Assembly (NCBI GenBank): GCA_030141605.1 | Contig: JAQGDQ010000110.1 | Location: forward strand, 255,768-319,767 | Origin: Tubiluchus corallicola | Lineage: Eukaryota; Priapulida; Priapulimorpha; Priapulimorphida; Tubiluchidae | DNA length: 64,000 bases | Reading direction: 5' to 3' | In this document: piece after piece, positions 15,001 through 27,800 of the stretch | Layout of the letters: each line of letters starts with the position of its first letter | Numbering within the stretch: position 1 is the stretch's first letter | The notes under the pieces: model-generated | Told to the model about the DNA's origin: nothing | What the model saw: only the letters and a program-made list of their open reading frames with translations | Database searches by the model: none | Translations under genes and position numbers: made by a program

Positions 15001-16860
15001 AATTCAACCCTAACAGCAAAGTAAACAATCCAATATTAATTATCAAATGATGGTTAAATCACACTAGAGTGATGCATTGCCTAGTTTCTATTCTTTAGTT
15101 TCAATTTCAAACTACGAGTTTAGGTCTACACAGGCACTATGAGGTCTACTAGTGATTAGAATGCTATAGACTTGAATCCAACAGCATCTCATTCAAATCA
15201 AAGCTCAGCTGCCATTTCTTTACGCATCCTTCTTTAAGTTTGATTTCAAAAATGCAATAATTGCTGATTTATTACATCCAACCTCAGCCCAAGGCTTCCC
15301 AGAAGCCCAGAAAGAAAATCTTCCAGGGCACTAAAATTCAATGAGATAACAAAAATTTAAAAAATACTTAAAAATTACACAAACTGCCTCAATATCTCTT
15401 AGCACCAAATATTACATTCTACAAATAATAGTGCTGCACATGCAATGTAAATGTACATTGTTCTAGTATAGACCTGTTCCTTACTTATGATCACAGTTTT
15501 TCAATTTCAATCACTAAAACTTGATTATTTCATACAGATACATTCTTTACATGAAAATTGTTCATTGACTCACACTTAGCTGATTTTGTCCACAGATATG
15601 TTCAGTTTTCCTTTAAGAGCAAAAACTAAAGAGAATGCGCTCTATAGAAATTGGCAATACTGTAACAGATTTATTAAATCTGACTCGCAATTTAAAGTTT
15701 GAGCCTGCTCATACCAAATTCCTAATGACTAGACGAATTCAAAGTTAGACTTGAAAAGGTATCCTAAATGTGCACATTATTACAACAAACAATATCACAG
15801 TTTGGAATTTTAATTTTATTCCAAAAACAGCTACGACAGAGGATTAATATGCAACTAAATAATCAGTAAAGCGATGGTGTGGAGAAAGACCAATGTGAGA
15901 TTACCGACAGAAAACATCAAACTGCACATATTTAAGCAAAATAAACTATTTTATTAAAAACAGTAAAGAAGTTTAATAGCATAGACTCATCTGCTAAAGA
16001 GGGTAATGTTACAGCTGGCTTACAACCAGGAAGCCCAGATTGGGCAGAGGCTAACAGTTAAGTAGTAATGCCTATGTCACAAGTAAGATGGAACCAAAGT
16101 GACACAAATATGTTGCATTAAATGATCGTTTTAATGCTTTTTAAGAATGTTTTAGTGACATGGAAAGTTCATGTCATGCAAGTTATACATGTTATATGTA
16201 TACATATGTTACATTATATCTTATACATGCACGAATCATGTATAGTGTTGTTTAAATGTTGTCTATATTGTCTTTCCATTGGTCTGTACAGTTTATTTCA
16301 CGTTTATATAATTTTAGTTAGGCCTATTTTAAAGTCGAATTACCATTTAGTGATTTTTGCTTTTTAGGGGTGAATGATTTTATAGGCGTAGTTTTTACCT
16401 AAAATTTCTTACGTATTCTTTATCTGTTGGTTTGTAAAACCTTCATACGTCATATAAGTTATAGTTATAGCTTAAATCGTATATCATAGCTTGTTTATTG
16501 TTTGTAGGATCCACCGAGTGTGCACACTGCAGTCGTTTGCTTTAACTAATAATATTTTTACTACTGTAGATTGACGTGTGGGAAATATTCAAAGCAATAT
16601 TAATATGCAAAATAGCGTCTCAGACCTTGACACTTTCTGTACTGTAGACACACCTAGCCAAGTTATGACAGGTAATCATAAATCAATAGCGATACAAATT
16701 TACCTTCAGACGTCAGCTTACTAAATGGCTGAACAAGTTCGATAAATGTTAAATTATTCTTCTGGCAAATAGTATCCGAATCCTCGGAGCAAAACACAGC
16801 TACCATGGGGCTAAAAGTGCTCTGTATGAATTCATGAACGCTTTGCTTACAATCTGCCAT
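52..16860 (-). CDS. TRAPPC8: TRAPPC8-like TRAPP III complex subunit, N-terminal 18 exons (3' end outside window)
   Basis: Homologue of TRAPPC8/Trs85, the subunit that defines the TRAPP III complex, which activates Rab1/Ypt1 in ER-Golgi traffic and autophagy. Exons, in gene order on the minus strand: 16704-16860, 14635-14826, 13958-14047, 13165-13333, 11157-11316, 10482-10668, 9397-9567, 8640-8797, 8110-8219, 7678-7828, 6833-6936, 5858-5963, 5394-5525, 3373-3597, 2671-2788, 1302-1496, 508-638, 52-120. Phases agree at every junction, giving 875 codons; human TRAPPC8 is about 1435, so roughly the first 60% is here. Signature stretches seen: FKYYVLLHDV, FFSATKKWFGG, MVRKYAFHMILAGHRFSKAG, WSLAEDHINFTIGRQS and FLREYLFVYK. 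The start ATG at 16860 aligns with the human start. Exons 6-7 encode an acidic, Ser/Pro-rich linker that is poorly conserved. Exons 3 and 15 are the least certain: exon 3 has a weak GTATCC donor and exon 15 a CAGCAG double acceptor. Apart from the repeats listed separately, I see nothing in the introns. Confidence 0.93.
1196..1236. repeat. CA/TA microsatellite in TRAPPC8 intron 16
   Basis: An imperfect run of CA dinucleotides grading into TATA lies in the intron between exons 16 and 17. It is a simple repeat with no sign of function. Confidence 0.8.
3615..3689 (-). repeat. partial tandem duplication of TRAPPC8 exon 14 with its splice acceptor
   Basis: The stretch 3542-3614 covers the 5' part of exon 14 and its acceptor (polypyrimidine tract and CAG). 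It is repeated with a few changes at 3615-3689, directly upstream in gene direction. The copy keeps a second good acceptor; an exon using it would begin at 3673, 76 bases before the real exon start at 3597. The copied codons still resemble the original (…ALQVYKGRK). Because 76 is not a multiple of three, use of the outer acceptor would shift the frame of the true exon. The copy is therefore probably a pseudo-exon. Confidence 0.8.
3838..4135. repeat. minisatellite, 19 units of 15-16 bp
   Basis: Nineteen head-to-tail copies of the unit GCATACTGCAAGCCAG lie in TRAPPC8 intron 13. Thirteen units are 16 bp and six are 15 bp (final G missing); together they cover 298 bp. Several units carry single substitutions, so the array is not freshly made. 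No unit phase gives a stop codon on the plus strand and few do on the minus strand, so long spurious frames (repeating YCKPGILQ or LQYAWLAVC) run through it. I do not call these genes. Confidence 0.97.
7906..8025. repeat. degenerate ~35 bp tandem repeat, about 3.5 units
   Basis: Units starting (G/A)AA(G/A)TTCATCAGGCC and ending near TAGTC follow each other with a period of 34-36 bp in TRAPPC8 intron 9. The copies differ at many positions. Confidence 0.6.
15141..15212 (+). mobile_element. possible tRNA-derived SINE head
   Basis: In TRAPPC8 intron 1, a stretch resembles a decayed tRNA. It has an A-box-like CTAGTGATTAGAATG, then a CTATAGACTTGAATCCAAC stem-loop region in the anticodon-arm position, then a B-box-like ATTCAAATC. 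The order and spacing suit the 5' part of a tRNA-derived SINE. The acceptor stem does not pair, so it is not a tRNA gene. I could not define the SINE body or target duplication. Confidence 0.35.
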
Positions 16861-18729
16861 GGCAAAGTTTTAATAAAATAACGGTATTCCCAACAGCAGC
16901 TTTATTGGATTTCACAAAAATTAAAACAACAATATTTTCGATAATTCATTTAAACGGAGACTTCAACAGCATGAGTTGTTAAGCAAACAACGTAATGCAG
17001 CCATATTCGAACTTTTTTCTCTGCTTGATCTCAATGAGATCGCGATGTTGCAGCGATTTCGGTGCCTTCACAGCGTCGGGTTCAGCTGCACAGTATCTTC
17101 ACAAGTCCTCAAAAAAGAAGTGAAGAATTACATGTTAAAGAGGGAGAAATAAAGAATGTTGATCATCAAAAGTATTTAGATGATTACATTGCAGTACAAG
17201 AAACCTATGATGTGAGTACAAAAAAGAAGTAAGAAAACAAGGTACATTAAAAGGGAAATCATGAACTAGAGTAATAAAAACGAATCAGCATAATTACGCA
17301 AATCAGATTATTAGTTTATGAAACAATGAATATTCCCACGTTACTAACAAAATATGGGCGTATGGGGTACACAATACATAGAATGTTAAAACCAAGTACA
17401 TGTACGTTACTAGGGTATGTTGATGATTTGTGGAACGTGGCCAATAAAACAATGAGTGCACTATAAACAGTTGATGTGACTAATAACTTTACATGTGTCA
17501 TCAGACGGTAGAGATGAAAAGAAAGTGTTAACGAGTGTGCAAAAAAGCAAAGTACCAGGTATTTGGATAATAATTAGACAAGAGTTAGGGTGTTATTATA
17601 ATTATTATGTTTGTTGTGAGCACGTGAAGGATGTATAGAGCGGTATTAGTAAGCGAAGCATGGGCGAGCATTAGTGAAATAAATATGAAAAAAAGGCTAT
17701 TAAGGTTACACAATATCTCATATTTCATCAGTTCATAAATTCCACAATAACACATTTATCCTTCTATATAAACAAATAATAAGCATCGGGGTAGAAGTTT
17801 CGTATTTCTTCAAGTTTAGTCACATTCTTGCGAGTGTATCTGTTTTGTCTTCAATTGTCACTTAATGGATTGAGTTTCTGCACACGCTGCATCTTATGTC
17901 GTCTATAAAAGATCTTTTTATCTTTCTGGAGCAGCAAGTGGCTACATTTCTTTGCGGTTATTATTGATGAGAACTGCCTTGGGACAATATGATTCTTCAC
18001 AACAAAGCTACACGTCCGTACTTTTCACACTCTTCTGCCCGACTCTGCCACACTCACCAAATTTGCTCATTTCGGGCTATTCTATGTACTCTGATGTAGT
18101 ATTGCGTGAGCATCACCTATAGCTACTTGGTTGCTACAAAAATGATTAATTTTCAGTGATAATTTTTTTGTAAGATAGAGCAGGAGTTTTATAACTTAGG
18201 TTGTGAATCATGTATACCTCAATTTTGATACCTCAGCAAAAGGTCTTTTAAATGATCAAAAATAGTTCATCTCTTCAGGTTAATGTCTTGTTTGTGACTG
18301 CTTTTTCTGCTAATATCTTTGCTGACTTAATTAGTCCATATACGTGTAATCACTAATCAGTACTAATAATGTATATTGCCAAAATATTGCCAAATTCAGC
18401 CTACGGTGCTGACGGAACGTAGGAATATAGTTATCTATGGCATGTGCCGAGCTCCGAAAAGATTTCCTGTACTTAAACCAAAGTTTTAGAACGAATTCAA
18501 CGAAAATGTTGATTCGAATTTCAAGAGCAGACGATATGAATGGTAACCGAGAAGTAAAGTATGAAAATGCCTCAGTTGTAACAAAGTACAAAATATAAAA
18601 GTGTAATTGTAATATAGTGTTGACGCACCATGGTCTTTTAATCTAATATTACTATTTGTTATGAGTAATGTTAGATGTTGTGAGTAGATAAGATAGCCAT
18701 ACATAATTAAATTTGAAGATTTATACACC
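16861..18729. other. spacer upstream of TRAPPC8
   Basis: This region should hold the TRAPPC8 promoter. About 185 bp upstream of its ATG, on the opposite strand, lies a short possible coding stretch (see 17045-17215). Beyond that I see only AT-rich DNA with no convincing frame or RNA gene. Confidence 0.5.
17045..17215 (+). other. possible frameshifted first exon of a divergent gene
   Basis: An ATG at 17045 opens a frame starting MLQRFRCLHSVGFS, basic and hydroxylated like a mitochondrial presequence, but it stops after about 35 codons. From about 17119 a second frame continues into a charged stretch containing HQKYLDDYIAVQETYD and ends at a good GTGAGT donor (GT at 17216). An A6 run at 17111-17116 lies between the two frames. 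This could be a first exon with an indel or assembly error, an old pseudogene, or chance. I do not recognise the family and found no downstream exon. Confidence 0.2.
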
Positions 18730-19150
18730 AGAACGAAAAAACTTCTTGGAGTTCAAAAGTCAAGATCCGAAGATTAAGATGGCCAGGACATCTAAGACTA
18801 CCAAATGAAGCACCAGTAAGAATCGCCTTACAATACTCTCGCACTAATATCACTATGATATTCATACCTCATTTCTTCTCGTGTTGTGGGCACTCTTGGA
18901 ATTCACTTGGACTTCGCAAGGGAGCCTTCAAACCTTGCAAAAAACCACCTGGCAAACTAAAAACAACTTTGATAGCTAAGATAAATAAAGATGTTTAACA
19001 AGTTCAACCAAATCTATCTTTAGGAGTAGAACTTACGCTGTTAGCTGCAGATAGAAGTGGGTGGAATACTCTAATAAAAAATAATCTAATAAATGTTGAT
19101 GCCTCAGTGCTTACAATAGATGGAATGAGACTTTGAAGAAGAAGAAGAAA
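18730..19150 (+). mobile_element. decayed 3' end of a non-LTR retrotransposon (LINE)
   Basis: Translation with a few frameshifts gives the usual C-terminal landmarks of LINE reverse-transcriptase polyproteins: IRRLRWPGHLRLPNEAP, then KPPGKLKTTLIAKINKD, then LLAADRSGWNTLI. The coding remnant ends at a GAA-rich simple repeat at about 19136-19149, a plausible tail. The RT domain itself is missing, as expected for a 5'-truncated insertion. The clade cannot be fixed from this much. Confidence 0.65.
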
Positions 19151-20082
19151 GATGTCAGAATTTTCAAATACCATGGTGTGGGTTTGATTATTTTTAGTAT
19201 TTCATTCTGAGTAATCCAATCCACTACTAGGCCTACACTAGTCCTTAGACTCAGTGTCACCAGAAAATGTAACAGCCGCTATGCTGGTGTCACTCATTTA
19301 TCGAACGTTTCTATGATTTACTGATTTAAATAAGGTCAGTTGATTTTTTTCAAGATCAATAGAATTAATACAAATTTATAAAGGGGAAGAAAGGGAAATT
19401 TTAAAGTATATCCCAAAGAACATTCCATACGAAGTTATGTTAGCACTATGCTTACCTATTTGAAATGCGTATGTAATTACGAAAGAAAATTCTAATAATT
19501 TAACATGTTCGCCCCCACCTTGCAAAATGTCCTTTGTATACCCCGTATCAAAATCAAATTGTGACAAATGTTCAACAGGGTGACCATCGTGTTGCACCAT
19601 CTGTCGCAATCCTTTGGTTTGGAAAGTTTGCATTCAAGAACTGAAGGATAACTAATTTAAACCCCACTGTAGTAGTCCACCATCTTGTTGGTAAATGACA
19701 CATGGCTGAAACTGTTCTGACACCTCCATGCAACATAATGCTGTAACATGTTTAGGCAAACATTTACTAAAATTGTTGTCTTGACAAAGATTTACTAAAA
19801 TAGTGGTCTTGAAAAAGAAGAAAAGTTCGAGAACTTTGTTATGCTGGTACTGATGATTACAGCCTTTTTATACCAATGATTACAGCGTTACTTGTAGAGG
19901 AAATGTCTACAATATTCGGAAGAAAATCTATGAACACGTCTTCACAATGCAGTAATATTTGCATTTCTATCTAGAACATTTTTGGTCTTCTAGATATGAT
20001 TTTCCATAATCAGGAAAAGACTTTGTGTTATATACTATTTTTTATATTGTCCCAAACATAAATTCTCGTATGTCTTATAGAG
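19151..20082. other. spacer 5' of the RdRP gene
   Basis: AT-rich DNA between the LINE remnant and the RdRP start codon; it must contain the RdRP promoter and 5' UTR. I see no TATA box or other site I would defend. A short open frame on the minus strand at 19376-19633 matches nothing I know. Confidence 0.5.
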
Positions 20083-23000
20083 ATGGAATTTGAAGATAGT
20101 GAAGAACATCTATGCTTTACGGTGTGTGGCATTCCAGCAAGTTACTATTGTAATTTAGAACTTGAGAACTACACCAAGAATTGGTTGCTCTCATTCGTAA
20201 GTCCAAGCACAGCTTCCACAAATTTCAGCTGGGACAGAACTTGTGAAAAATTCTGTGATCTTGCGGTAAACTGTTCTGTGAGTCCCAAACACGAGGCCTT
20301 AGCTTTAATTGGCAAGCTAAAAAGTGAGTGTGCCTCTTTCTGTTTTGAGAGCCACAATTTTTGGTTTTCATTTGATGAAGTCAAAGGAAGGTTTCGCAGT
20401 CAGTCTTCACATCATGTTAAAATTAGTGAGATGGGTTTAGGAGTATTTGTGGATCATCATCATTTTAAAGAGCATTCAACACTCGCAGACAATAGTTGGG
20501 TGTCCATTATTTTTGAGCATAGTAATCAGACGGTAGTGTTCCGATCCACAATGGGACATTCTTGTTCTAAAATGGAGCTGGCATATCCATCCATGGATCG
20601 TACTGTCATTGTATATCAAAACACACTTGGCGGCAGAGTCAGTTTGTTCCTCTTATATCGTCTAGCACCGAAATTATGGTATAGAAACATGAACTGGTCA
20701 CATTCCACTTGGAGCAGAACTCTGCACGTTAGTCCATTTTGCAGTGAAATCATTGGAAAATGTGCTGCTATCAGGCTTACATTTACCGATCATGGCAAAG
20801 TCAAAGCCATCCTATCGCGGCTGCAAGATTATCAGTTCCACATTTATTGGACAAATGTTACCATTTCCATGTCATCAAAAAGGTCTTCAAACGACTTTGA
20901 CATTGATGCTTTGAGAACACTTGATGTGGATAGATGTGTGGATAAACAACGAACACTGTATGCTATCGAGTGTTTGTTGTCTAGAGGATACAGAGTCTGG
21001 GATCAAGTTTCTGAAGAATTTGTATCCTTAGTACAAGGTTTGTACAAATTCTTAAATTAAATTAGTTTCTTCCTAAATTGATATTAATTTGTGAAGCTCT
21101 GTATTATGTATAGGCATCAAAAGCATAAAGGTACGACTCCGTGTGCACATAATGTGTGATGCGTGTACACAGTTTATATTTAAACACGTGGAAGTGTTTC
21201 CATGTGTACGTAATGTGAGATGCATATTCATTCGAATGTGATGTCTATCGTCTGAATACGCTTCACGTTTTACAGGTTAAAACTTATTTACTTCAATATC
21301 TGCAATTAACGTGGAGTGTTGCATTTCTGTTGTCAACCTCTAGTAATTTGTTTTTCTCCTTTTTTGCCTGGGGCTGATACGGCTGATATGATAAGTCTGT
21401 GTGGCTTGCCATTTGAATAGACAGGTCTGCTTCAGTGTTTCCTTCATTTTACCTTATCATTTGCCTTCTCCCTCCCTCCTTTTCTACTCCTTTGTCATTG
21501 CAGACAATTTACATCTTAATGGCTTTGCTGAAGCCTTGGAAAATGTCATCGTGAACTCAGTCGACGTGAGCCAGTTTAACAACATCAGAGAAGCGCTAAG
21601 TTCCGAAATTGAAAAACTTCGTGTAGCAGAACTAACTGAGGAGGAAATGCCCCAGAACTTTAGACTGGTATGTACTAAAACATAGACCATTCTATATAAT
21701 GCTTAAGTCCATACTAAAATGGATTATAAATTTGACTAAGTTTTCGTCCTAATGTTTCTCATATTTTTCAGGTGGGCAAAATTTTGTTAACACCGAGCAG
21801 ACTAATTTTCTTGACACCAGAAGCCATTCCCAGCAATCGCATACTCCGCACAAAAGGACATCGCTCGGAAAACTTTTTACGTGTTGCATTAAGAGACGAG
21901 GATGGCAATATCATTGCGTCTAGCCCTGCTAGTCGACACATTGTTAAAAGGATAAAACTGGTACTGGAAAAAGGTATTATGAGACCTCTTTCAAACGTGG
22001 AAGCTGTTCTGATATTCATTAGATTATCTTCCTGTTTGGTATGTTTACGATTATTCAGCTTCGGCGGAGGTCTATGCTCTTCTTAGAGCTTAGAGCTATT
22101 CTAATTTAAAAAGGCAGTAGACCTACTGGTGGGAGTATGGAGATTTCTCATTTATAAACATTTAATTTCTTAGTATTGTAAATGTTACAAATATTAAATA
22201 CAGGTGTTAAAGTTGGAGAACTGCAGTACAAGTTTCTGGGTTGTTCGAACAGTCAGCTAAGGGCTCACTGTTGTTGGCTGTATGCGAGTGACGGGATACA
22301 CACGGCAGATACAATTCGAAACAGTATGGGAGATCTTTCAAATGAACGTTGTGTTGCTACATACATTTCACGACTTGGTAAGTTGTATATATGTGTTTGT
22401 CAGGACTTTGGCCTCGAAATTTTCGCATCGATGTCGAGCCAAAGCTGAAACTGAAGCCAAACATTTTGAATAAAGCAGAGTGAAGCCAGCTCAAGATGAA
22501 TCAATTGGTGTTGTCGCATAAACTTCACAATTAAATGCATAAAACATGTTTGGAAATTGCTTTATTTTGGTTCAAACTTAGCAACACTGTTGTAGCAGTT
22601 TAATACAAAATTCAAGGACGAAAAGTTTGAATAGCTAATTAAGTGTACAAAGGCCACATTTAAAAAATATGTTTGTCTTATGTTGTACAACCAGTCATGA
22701 GAGGTTAAAGGTCAAGTAAAAGAAGCCAAAGAACAACCACTTAATCTAAACACTTGAACACAAGAAAATTTTTATGCCAGTGTGTAGAGCATGGTTAGTA
22801 GTGCATAGATTTATCCTTGAGACAAAAAATACTAGTCATATGTGGATACAAGGCAAACTTGACCGTTGGTCATAGTGGTCATTATTCCACCTAAAACAGA
22901 GTTTTTGTGGGAAGTTGTTGTACTTACCTAACACATGCTGAATTTGTACTTCATACCATAAATAACTTTAACCCTTTCACTACATTGTTGCTTTTTAACT

Positions 23001-24806
23001 GGGCAAAATTGATTTTTGCACATTTGACAATAACTTCTTGTGGTGTGTTACTAAAACAAAATGTTGTAAATAAACAAATGTTGTTTGTTATTGCGTACTA
23101 ATATTAAATATTAGTTGTATTTCTACACATGCACACACGTGCGAGCACACATACTTGCACTCACACATATACATGCACACAATCATAAATGAGCATTTAT
23201 ATTTAGGAACCAGTTTTCACAAAAGACACAATGCTAATCCATAATATCCAATTATTTTATAAGAATGCAGAACAATCAGCTAAACATACGTTTCATCAAT
23301 GAATGTACAAGTGATTTTGCGTGGAAACATACCATACAGTACAGTATAGTGGAATGCTTCTGGTTTCAGATGTTGATTGACTGGTTAACGTTACTTGTTG
23401 CACAGTAGCCCTAATCCCACAGCTGTTAAATTTTCTATAATGTTTTTGCATGGCTATAGCAGTGAAATAAACAAACCTGGGTGACTGCGTTTAGTGCTGA
23501 GCTTGGGCGGCAGTCTACCACTTTCTGTCCTTTGCAAGAAAAACATTGGCGGCAAAAGCTTCTGTAGTGAAAGGGTTAAGACAAGATTCAATATAAGGGA
23601 TTATGTTATAATTTGCTTCCTAATTATGATTTTACTGGCAAGAGTGCATGTATAGAAACAGAGGAAGACTTCAGATTTTAAAAACTTTATAAAATCTTAT
23701 TAGTGACAAACTCTATATAATTCAGGTCAATTGAAATTGAATACATTTAGTATACAAAAGCACGGCTATTATGTTTTAAGTTAACAGCAGACTTTATTAT
23801 ACATGTTTGTTAATATGGCCTAATGAGGTTATAGTTTTTGCGATACAAAGTGCATACATATATTTTATACTTTCTAATTTATATGAATCATATACATTTA
23901 AATAAATTAATGTTGCAATCCACTTAACATCGCTTATAATCGTAACACTTTTCATCAGTTTCGTATTATGAAGAAAAAAGAGAAAAATTGATTATCAACG
24001 TCATTACTTTCATGCATGTTTCAAGCAGAATCTTCGAAAGGTACAAGACTTTCTGACCTTCTCTCACCTTCATAGCATGCTAGTTTAATCCCTGCATCAT
24101 GGAAAACGGGAATATGAGCATTGGTCCATGTTTGAGAAATGGCCAAAATTTGATAGACTGTTTAATTCTCATTGTCAAGGCTGTAATATTGAAGCATTGG
24201 CATCGAAGGATTGAAGAAAATGAATTGCTTCTCTGAGTTGTTTTTAGTTCTTCTATGAGTGTACGCTGGGTGCTTAACAGTAAGACAGAACAAAGTAAAC
24301 AAATATCCAAAAGACTTGTGTCACTGGCAATAGTCACGTGTTGCAGATGTCATAGCATGTCAATACTGTTCTGACTTTGCTATACCGATATCGGCTAGAG
24401 TTTGGCCCAGTCAGCTTCAAACGATTTAGCAACTTTTCATTTTCATCATTGTTTCACCGGGGTTGCACTTTTGCAACTGCGTCTAATATTCTTTGAGCTT
24501 GCAGAGAACAGAACAACAAGTTTATACAGAAAGAAGTAACAGTCTTGAATCCAAGACCCACGGCCTTGGTATGGATGCTGCCCCTTAAAAACCTCTTAAG
24601 GCCACAAAGCTATTTTTATAGCTGCGTAGTTTTATAAAATTGATAATTCTTTATGCGAAATCGAAGGCAAGTTCACTTGAAAATGATAAAATGATGTGTT
24701 GCATGTTTTGAAATAAAAGTTCGTTCTTTGTAAGGCCAGGCCAATAAGTACTTTGGTTTTGATATCTGCATGAAAAATAGTATTATGTTTTTATTGAACT
24801 GAGAAC

Positions 24807-24847
<41 letters not shown>

Positions 24848-27800
24848 TCTTTTTCCTTTCATTTGTTTTTTTAAATATAAAATATAAAAAACATAGTTTA
24901 CAAATTACAAAAGCTAAGACATCTAAAATAGCAATAAACACATACAAGCACTAACTGACTATTGGTGAATGCAATGTGCATGTTGGCGTTAATGCAAAAT
25001 GTTAGTCGTAGATTGCGCTGTGAAGTTGACTCATTGTTTTGTAAATATTTGTTTACATGTTTGTTTAGAAAAGATAGGTTATCTTAGCATACAGTTGTTT
25101 ATTTTTGTGGGCGAATAATATATCTTAAAAATGGAGCAGTCGTGTGCTTTTATATATAATGTGCCCATACTTGCTGTGTAGGTCAAGCTTTCTCTACCAC
25201 TATGGATGCTGTTGACCTTGGCTTAGAGGGCATTAAGAAGGAAACAATACCAGACGTTGTACGTGGTGTTTACTGCTTTACCGATGGGATTGGCAAGATC
25301 TCGAAGCCACTTGCAGATAAGGTATGATCACAAGAGTGATTCTGCAAGATGGATCTTATGGGTTGTTCTTTGCGACTATACTGCTAGAAGAAGAGCTAAC
25401 ATTCCTCCAGTATCGCTTTTAGAATCATAGAACCATGCAAGTCTTTGCCAGCCCTTCATTATTAAAAGGAACGATCATCATAGGGACATGCTATAAATTA
25501 GGCCTACTAAATAAGTAAAAAAGTCAATTTCACATTTACAAAATTTTCAAAAATGCATTAGAGTTTCTCTAACTTAAGGTTGTGAGTATTCAGGCCTATC
25601 TATGGGTAATGCAGGGTAAAACTAGTGTCACTAATAGATCTATCCTTTCTTTTACAGGTGGCAACAAGCTTACCCACGCTTACTTACACGCCATCAGCAT
25701 TTCAGATTAGATATGGTGGAGCTAAAGGCGTGCTAACTGTAGATTTAAGTTTAGGTAAGTTTTTTTATCTTCGTCAGCACTTTTTATCATTTATAGGTTA
25801 TTGCCATTGCTAAACAGACTGTTGTGCAATGACAGGCATTCTAAATCCACAAGTGTTTAATTTTTCACAAACATCATAAGGAAAAATGCTTAGACATGAC
25901 CAAAATATTCACAAAAGTCTAGTAATTTTTTCTGTAAGACTTGACTACGGTTTCGGAAACGTCAAGTTATGATTTTCAAAACTATCATAAAATAGCCACA
26001 TTGGCCAAGTATCCTGTTCAAAACATGAAGCTGTATTGTTTGTCATTGTTGCATCCAGTGCAATCGTGTGGTCATTTGGTACATTGTTTCTTCAAGGTAC
26101 AGACCACTAATCAGTTTCCATTTATTTCAATGAGTATAATGTCAAAGATTTCCTTCAGTTACGGTTGCAAGTTGTTTCCTGCAGTTAAGAGTTTTTTGGA
26201 TATTGTAAAAAGCATCTGCCATTGGTCTTATGATTCTATGACTTTGCTTTTATAATTTACTTAAGATCAGTTCCGTTTGATAAGCTGCATTTGCTATGAT
26301 TTAAACTTTATATGTAAACAGTGTTATATACAGCGTGTTGACATTTTTTCTCTGGTGATCTAGTTGAGTTTCGTCAGCCTGATTTCATAAATTTTAATTG
26401 CTTTCTTGCTTTTTGTTTTTTTTTTCTTTTACATTTATTAAACATGAGTATTTTTTGGAGTTTTCAATTCTAATTGATTGCTATCTTGTTTCAGGGGACA
26501 AGGAAGTAATCCAGGTACGTCCAAGTATGGAAAAATTCCATTCACCATATCAGAAACTAGAAATATGTGTTGTTGCTCGACCAGGTCAGTATCCAGTTAT
26601 TTTTAATATTCCTTTAGTCACTCAAAATTTCATTATTTTTTTATATATTTTATATTCTTTATTGCTAAAATGTATTTGTACAAAATCAGTTTTCAGCTGC
26701 ATTGAAAAACAGATTTAGTGCCAGGCAGTTTTTATTTAAGTTAAATGCGCCCATTGTAATTTGTTATTTCAAAATGATTTGAGGTCTAGACCAGGACTCT
26801 TAATTCTGTTACATTTAACTCTGCTGTGTTACATTCTGACATAGTAGTCTGAAGAGACATGCTTAGTTACCCAGTTTAGCATACTTAATGCCATGTCTGT
26901 TCAGACTTTTATAAACAAAACTGCAGGCCGAGTGACTTCTATTTTATGTTGCTTTGATTGATTTGATGTGGCACGTTGCTTATGCTGTTCTGCCAATCTC
27001 AGCTGAAGTTTGTTGATAATTTTTTGCACAACTCAACAGGAATAAATTTCCGACTCATTTTTATTTTTATAAAGATAGCTGATAAAAGTTTGATATTTGT
27101 GAAAAAATTGATTTGCAGAGCAGTTAAAAGCACTTCCTTCCAGCATCGAAGCGAACTAGATGAGTCTGAATTACAGTCTGATATGCAATTACGTAACCCT
27201 GGATTTCTAACAACATTTAATTTAATTAGCGTTTATAGCACCACCAACAATCTTCTGCATGGCTTAATACAATACAATCTTATTATATTGCAGCTCCTCT
27301 TTATCTCAATAGGCAAGTAATCACTTTGATGTCGGGCCTTGGCATTCCCGATGAAGTCTTTGTAGATCTTCAGGACAAAATGTTACGTCATCTGTCTAAG
27401 ATGCTCATTTTCGATTCGGAAGCAGTTCACGGCTTGGCAGAGGTGAGCAGAGTTTCTTTATACATGTAAAAGTGAAATCTTTTATAATATAATGTTTTGC
27501 TTATTCGTTACTTATTGCTACACAAACAACTGCTTGTGTCACGGTGAACATTGACGTGGATGGAAAATATGATTCGATCCCAGTACTCGGTAAAATCGCA
27601 GTTGTTTTTCGAATATCATTAAATTTTGTTTGTTATCGGAATATTTTAGCTAATTAATTACATAATTTTACCTATTGTACTAATGTTATAAACTTTTAAT
27701 GTGGCTGTATGTAGTGCGGAACAAAATATTATATCTTGAACTAGGATAATTAACTGATCAGTAATCTCATATTTACCTCCAAACAATCATTTATCACTCA

